Shown piece by piece: positions 6,078 to 9,419 of a stretch of DNA of 9,419 bases. How positions within the stretch are numbered: the stretch's first letter is position 1; the number at the start of each line of letters is the position of its first letter. The DNA is taken from the NCBI GenBank assembly GCA_964460485.1, contig CAYWRY010000152.1, positions 1 to 9,419 on the forward strand, in the 5' to 3' direction. Both the position numbers and the translations under genes were made by a program. The notes under the pieces were generated by a model, which was not told the DNA's origin, searched no databases, and saw only the letters and a program-made list of their open reading frames with translations. This DNA is from VGRF01 sp964460485. GTDB lineage: Bacteria; Myxococcota_A; UBA9160; UBA6930.

Positions 6078-6106
6078 GTTGTAATGGGTTTCGCCGCGGG
6101 AGTGAA
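6078..6106 (-). promoter_or_regulatory. Candidate promoter of the unknown gene (minus strand, leaderless type)
   Basis: On the minus strand TTCACT (6106..6101) and TACAAC (6083..6078) are separated by 17 bp, each matching its consensus at four of six positions. The -10 ends 8 nt before the ATG at 6069, and there is no Shine-Dalgarno. This is the best-formed of the three leaderless-type candidates. Confidence 0.45.
6080..6085 (+). promoter_or_regulatory. Candidate -10 element of the small-subunit/GMC operon, overlapping the opposite -10
   Basis: TGTAAT matches TATAAT at five of six positions and lies 27 nt before the ATG at 6113. That leaves room for a leader of roughly 20 nt carrying the GGGAG at 6098-6102. 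It shares four base pairs (6080-6083) with the minus-strand -10 candidate. No convincing -35 is seen at the usual distance. Confidence 0.35.
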
Positions 6107-6112
6107 GTCGCG

Positions 6113-6526
6113 ATGCAGTTCCGTTCGTTCGAGCGCCGCTGGCTGCTCGCGGTGCTCGCCGCGATCCTGCCGGCCGGGGCGCATCCTCGCCTCAGTCTCG
6201 GCGCCCGCGACCTCCCGCTGGGCCGCTTCGTCGATGACCTGCTGCTGCGTGCGCCGCTCCTGGCCGTGATCGGCCTGCGTGCGTCGCTTTGGGTCGTCAC
6301 GCTCGCTCCCCTCGCCCGCGGTCGGCTGCGACTCTTCCCCGCACTCGCTCCCGACGAGCAGATCGCCCTGCTCGACGCGCTCTCGCGCAGTCCCGTCCAC
6401 CTGCTGCGCGAGGTGCCGGTGCTGCTCAAGACGCTCGCTTGCCTCGGCTACTGCGGCATGCCCGAGGTGCAGCGCCAGGTGGGGATCACCCCGGTCGCGG
6501 CCGCGCCACCTCCCTGGGTGCCCTGA
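6113..6526 (+). CDS. Small subunit of a GMC-type alcohol oxidase/dehydrogenase (FAO N-terminal-domain-like)
   Basis: This 137-residue protein lies immediately upstream of the GMC gene. Its order of motifs matches the N-terminal region of long-chain fatty alcohol oxidases of plants and yeast, and the small companion subunits of bacterial GMC enzymes: a hydrophobic helix ending in LLAVLAAILP (residues 11-20), VDDLLLRAPLLAVIGLRASL (41-60), FPALAPDEQIALLDAL (75-90), then SRSPVHLLREVPVLLKTLA (91-109). I assign it as the partner of the GMC flavoprotein, possibly for membrane association or substrate access. The ATG at 6113 is preferred because GGGAG (6098-6102) lies 10 nt upstream; a GTG at 6053 would run into the opposite gene. 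It overlaps the next gene by one base (TGATG). The assignment is from motif recall and context. Confidence 0.78.
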   Translation: MQFRSFERRWLLAVLAAILPAGAHPRLSLGARDLPLGRFVDDLLLRAPLLAVIGLRASLWVVTLAPLARGRLRLFPALAPDEQIALLDALSRSPVHLLREVPVLLKTLACLGYCGMPEVQRQVGITPVAAAPPPWVP

Positions 6527-8208
6527 TGCGCGGGGGGATCGTGCAGGCGCGGGACGTCGCGCTCCCCGTGGAGGACGCGGCCGACGTGGTCATCGTCGGC
6601 TCCGGCGCGGGCGGCGCCACGGTCGCGCGCGTGCTGAGCGAAGCCGGCCTCGACGTCGCGATCGTCGAGGAGGGGCCGCACGTCCCTGCCGAGGCGCTTT
6701 CGCAGGACCTCTACGGCGCCTTCACGTCGCTCTGGCGCGACCTCGGCATGCAGGTCGCGCGCGGCCGCATGCTGATGCCGGTGCTCCAGGGCTCGTGCGT
6801 CGGCGGCACCACCGCAATCAACGGCGCCATCGTGCACCGCATGCCCGAGGCGATCCATGCGCACTGGCGCCGCGAGCACGGCCTCGCCGACTTCTTTGCC
6901 TACGCGGAGCTGAGCCGCATCTGGGATCGCCTCGACGACGAGCTCGCGGTAGGCACGGCGCCCGACGCCGTGCTCGGCAACAACAGCGCGTTGATGGAGC
7001 GCGGCGCGCAGCGCGCGGGGGTTCCCGGCAACCGCATCCGGCGCAACGTGCGGGGCTGCCAGGGGGCCGCGCGCTGCAACCAGGGCTGCCCCACCGCGCG
7101 GCGCCAGAGCATGAACAACTCCTACGTGCCGCGGGCAGTGGCCGCCGGCGCACGCGTGTATGCCGACTGCCACGTGCGGCGCGTCGCGATGCAGGGGGGA
7201 CGCGCCGCGCGGGTCGAGGGCGCCTTCCACGATCGCCTCGCGCGCCGCGCCGGGCCGCCCCTGCGCGTGCACGCGCGCAAGGCGATCGTGGTGGCGGCCG
7301 GCGCGGTCCACACGCCGCTGTTGTTGCGGGCGAGCCGCCTCGGCGGGCGCAGCGGCCTGCTGGGCCGGCGGCTGCAAGCGCACCCCGGCACGGGCGTCGG
7401 CGGCCTCTTCGACGAGCCCGTGAGCATGTGGTTCGGCGCAACCCAGGGCTACGAGACCATGCACTGGTGGCACGAGCGCATGAAGCTCGAGTCCGTCGGC
7501 ATGCCGCTCGAGCTGGCGGCGGTGCGCATGCCCGGCTTCGGCGCCGAGCTGATCCGCAACATCGCCGACTTCGGGCGGCTCGCGATCTGGGGCGTGCAGA
7601 TCCGCGCGCGCGCCCACGGCCGCGTCGCGCCGGGCCTCTTGGGCGGCGCGTCGATCGCCTTCGACCTCACCGACGAGGACGCGCGCACGCTGAAGCTCGG
7701 CGTGCGCCGCCTGTGCGAGCTGATGTTCGCGGCGGGCGCGCGCGAGGTGTTCCCGGGCGTGCACGGGATGGCCGAGCGCATCCGCTCCGCCGACGAGCTG
7801 AGTGCGCTCGACGCCCTGCCCGACGACCCGCGCCTGTTTCACGGCATCGCCTCACACCTGTTCGGCACGGCCCTGATGGGCCCCGATCCGGCGGCGAGCG
7901 TCGTCGGGCCGCGCGGCGAGCTGCACGGCGCCCCCGGCGTCTACGTCGCGGACGCCTCGATCTTCCCCACCAACCTCGGCGTGAACCCGCAACACTCGAT
8001 CTGCGCGCTGGCGTGGAGGATCGCGGAGGGGATCGCGGGCGCTCGAGCGGCGCCGCCCGCGGCCGACGCGTCACACGTCGAGCGTCACGCGCACCTGATG
8101 ACCGCGCGCGCCCTGTTCGATCGCGAGCCCGTAGGCGGTGACCGCCTTCACGTCTTGCGCCAGGCGATGGCGCGCGGGATCGATGCGCTCGCCCACGAGC
8201 TCCCCTGA
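6526..8208 (+). CDS. GMC-family FAD-dependent alcohol oxidase/dehydrogenase (long-chain alcohol oxidase type)
   Basis: This 560-residue flavoprotein should oxidise an alcohol to an aldehyde or ketone using FAD. The dinucleotide-binding motif VVIVGSGAGGATVA is at residues 21-34. The GMC signature GGTTAINGAIVHRMP is at 93-107. A cysteine-rich GC..RCNQGCP segment (177-189) is typical of the alcohol/cholesterol-oxidase branch. The C-terminal FAD/active-site block has His444 in SHLFGTALMG and Asn487 in GVNPQHS, the usual catalytic pair, with VADASIFPTNLG between. The substrate is unknown; long-chain or sterol-like alcohols are a family guess. The ATG at 6526 overlaps the small-subunit stop (TGATG), implying coupling. 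The last 45-50 residues, after AEGIAGARAAPP, look unlike the family and run antisense to the archease gene for 138 bp; the ancestral stop was probably near 8050-8070. Confidence 0.92.
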   Translation: MRGGIVQARDVALPVEDAADVVIVGSGAGGATVARVLSEAGLDVAIVEEGPHVPAEALSQDLYGAFTSLWRDLGMQVARGRMLMPVLQGSCVGGTTAINGAIVHRMPEAIHAHWRREHGLADFFAYAELSRIWDRLDDELAVGTAPDAVLGNNSALMERGAQRAGVPGNRIRRNVRGCQGAARCNQGCPTARRQSMNNSYVPRAVAAGARVYADCHVRRVAMQGGRAARVEGAFHDRLARRAGPPLRVHARKAIVVAAGAVHTPLLLRASRLGGRSGLLGRRLQAHPGTGVGGLFDEPVSMWFGATQGYETMHWWHERMKLESVGMPLELAAVRMPGFGAELIRNIADFGRLAIWGVQIRARAHGRVAPGLLGGASIAFDLTDEDARTLKLGVRRLCELMFAAGAREVFPGVHGMAERIRSADELSALDALPDDPRLFHGIASHLFGTALMGPDPAASVVGPRGELHGAPGVYVADASIFPTNLGVNPQHSICALAWRIAEGIAGARAAPPAADASHVERHAHLMTARALFDREPVGGDRLHVLRQAMARGIDALAHELP

Positions 8209-8511
8209 GACGCGCGCCGCGCCGTTCGCCCGCACCTCGATCCGCCCCGCGCGCAGCAGCAGCTTGCGCGCGTCGCGCTGGAACACGAGCTCCGAGAGGA
8301 AGCGCAGCAACAGCAGCTCCGCGTCCGGCTCCGCGAGGTCGATCGCCACGCGCTCGCGCGCCTCGACGCGCGCCGGCTCTTCCACCGTGGCGGCGAGCAC
8401 GGCCTCCGCGCACGCGGCGAACAGCTCCGCCAGCGTCGCCCCGCGCGCGACGAAGGTCGTGTCGGCGGTGACGCCCTCCACGAACTCGAAGCGCGCGTCC
8501 CCGGCGTTCAC
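8071..8511 (-). CDS. Archease (RtcB cofactor protein)
   Basis: This 146-residue archease-family protein helps RtcB ligase complete repeated rounds of RNA-histidine guanylylation. The N-terminal FEFVEGVTADTTF carries the conserved TAD (Asp17). Next come GATLAELFAACAEAVL (residues 24-39), LLLLRFLSELVFQRDARKLL (66-85), GELVGERIDPARHRL (103-117), VKAVTAYGL (121-129), and the C-terminal RVTLDV with Asp145. Archeases bind a divalent metal through acidic residues including the TAD and terminal aspartates. Two usually conserved histidines differ: HTAD is VTAD here, and KAVTYH is KAVTAYG. The GTG at 8511 overlaps the rtcB stop as GTGA (8511..8508), so it is translationally coupled to rtcB. The C-terminus ends where the family normally does, so the antisense overlap with the GMC gene is due to the latter. 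Confidence 0.9.
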   Translation of the reverse strand: MNAGDARFEFVEGVTADTTFVARGATLAELFAACAEAVLAATVEEPARVEARERVAIDLAEPDAELLLLRFLSELVFQRDARKLLLRAGRIEVRANGAARVSGELVGERIDPARHRLAQDVKAVTAYGLAIEQGARGHQVRVTLDV

Positions 8512-9419
8512 CCCTTCACGTTCCCCACCGGCACGAGATGCGCGACGCGCTTCGAGAGCCCGGCCTGCTCGGTGGCCTCGGCCACCGCGTCGACGCTCTT
8601 GTACGCGAGTCCCGCCTCCTCGGCGAGGCCCGAGAGCGACGCCGCGCGCACCAGGATCCCGCGCTTCTCGAGTGAGCGAATCAGCTCGCGTCCGCGCACC
8701 AGCTTGCGCGCCTTGTGGCGGCTCATCGTGCGGCCGCTGCCATGCGCGGTGCTGAAGAAGCTCTTCGCCCCGCTCGCGAGGCCGGCGAGCACGTAGGATC
8801 CCGTCTCGAGGCTGCCGCCGATCACGACAGGCTGCCCCGTCTCGCGATAAGCGGCGGGCAGCTCCGGGTGCCCGGGCGGAAACGCGCGCGTCGCGCCCTT
8901 CCGGTGCACCAGCAGCTCGCGCTCGCGACTCCCGAGGCGGTGCCGCTCTCGTTTCGCCGTGTTGTGCGCCACGTCGTAGACGGTGCGCATGCCCAGGTCG
9001 TCTGGGCTGCGCCCGAAGACGTCGGAGAACACCTCGCGCACCCGGTGCAGGATCACCTGACGATTCGCGAAGGACATGTTGGCGGCGCAGCACATCGCTG
9101 CGAAGTAGCGGCGGCCCTCCTCCGACTCGATCGGCGCGCAGGCGAGCTCGCGGTCGCGGACCTCGAGCCCAAACTTGGTGGGCATCACGCGCAGGAACTC
9201 CTGCACGTAGTCCGTCGCGATCTGATGCCCGAAGCCGCGGCTGCCGCAGTGGAACATCACGACCACCTGGTGCGGGCGGTCGAGCCCGAACGCCGCCGCG
9301 AGCTTCGCGTCGAACACGCCCTCCGGCCGTAACACCTGGATCTCGAGGTAGTGGTTCCCCGAGCCGAGCGTGCCGAGCTGCCCGCGTCCGCGCTCGATCG
9401 CGCGCTCGCTCACGCAGGC
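8508..9419 (-). CDS. rtcB: RtcB RNA ligase, C-terminal two thirds (5' end outside window)
   Basis: RtcB joins RNA 2',3'-cyclic phosphate or 3'-phosphate ends to 5'-OH ends through a guanylylated histidine, using GTP and Mn2+. The frame is open to the window edge; about 303 residues are visible of a family of roughly 400-480. Numbering from the codon at 9413, the metal-ligand segments are GTLGSGNHYLE (His21), VVMFHCGSRGFGHQ (His55) and VYDVAHNTAKRE (His150). The guanylylated histidine is His224 in STAHGSGRTMSR (codon 8744..8742). The GTP-binding HRKGATRAFPPG is at 170-181, and the C-terminal YKSVDAVAE and LVPVGNVKG match the family end. The in-frame GTG at 9413 is internal, not the start. Its stop overlaps the archease start. 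Any RtcR-type regulator would lie outside the window. Confidence 0.97.
   Translation of the reverse strand, partial: ACVSERAIERGRGQLGTLGSGNHYLEIQVLRPEGVFDAKLAAAFGLDRPHQVVVMFHCGSRGFGHQIATDYVQEFLRVMPTKFGLEVRDRELACAPIESEEGRRYFAAMCCAANMSFANRQVILHRVREVFSDVFGRSPDDLGMRTVYDVAHNTAKRERHRLGSRERELLVHRKGATRAFPPGHPELPAAYRETGQPVVIGGSLETGSYVLAGLASGAKSFFSTAHGSGRTMSRHKARKLVRGRELIRSLEKRGILVRAASLSGLAEEAGLAYKSVDAVAEATEQAGLSKRVAHLVPVGNVKG

Noticed and set aside
6053..6112. GTG start 20 codons upstream for the small subunit.
   Set aside because: It would overlap the start of the opposite gene and lacks a Shine-Dalgarno, whereas 6113 has GGGAG 10 nt upstream.
6289..6525. Extended N-terminus for the GMC oxidoreductase.
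   Set aside because: It would overlap most of the small-subunit gene in another frame with Arg-rich composition; the ATG at 6526 sits just before the FAD-binding motif.

Overview
The window is very GC-rich, gene-dense bacterial chromosome with short intergenic gaps. It carries lipid, alcohol and ester metabolism genes and an RNA-repair operon. No rRNA, tRNA, CRISPR, prophage or transposase gene is visible. The gene mix (crotonase plus SDR, family IV esterase, EstB-like serine hydrolase, FAO-type GMC oxidoreductase, bacterial RtcB with archease) would suit a deltaproteobacterial-type lineage such as Myxococcota or Binatota. That placement is inference only, since there is no phylogenetic marker gene here.

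Layout, left to right. (1) 1-1071, minus: an enoyl-CoA hydratase/isomerase gene followed 4 bp later by a short-chain dehydrogenase that runs off the left edge, probably a small fatty-acyl/CoA operon. (2) 1122-2191: a family IV (HSL-type) esterase gene on plus, bracketed by two nearly identical 37-bp palindromes. (3) 2190-3589, minus: a five-Asp-box BNR/sialidase-like beta-propeller gene joined through a GTGA stop/start overlap to a MoaD/ThiS-like small protein ending in Gly-Gly. (4) 3784-5441, plus: a cytoplasmic beta-lactamase-fold serine hydrolase and a small DUF6614-like protein. (5) 5461-6069, minus: a 202-residue protein of unknown function. (6) 6113-8208, plus: a two-gene unit with a small subunit resembling the N-terminal region of long-chain alcohol oxidases, overlapping by 1 nt with an FAD-dependent GMC oxidoreductase. 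(7) 8071-9419, minus: archease and rtcB (5' end outside the window), again joined by a GTGA overlap and converging on the GMC gene with 138 bp of antisense overlap.

The points most worth a second look are: the palindrome pair around the esterase gene; three genes without a Shine-Dalgarno that each have a -10-like hexamer exactly 8 nt before the ATG, which suggests leaderless transcription; opposing -10 elements that overlap between the divergent genes at 6069 and 6113; the long GMC/archease antisense overlap; the split alcohol oxidase; and the coupled MoaD-like/BNR pair. I found no clearly new multi-gene defence or mobile system.
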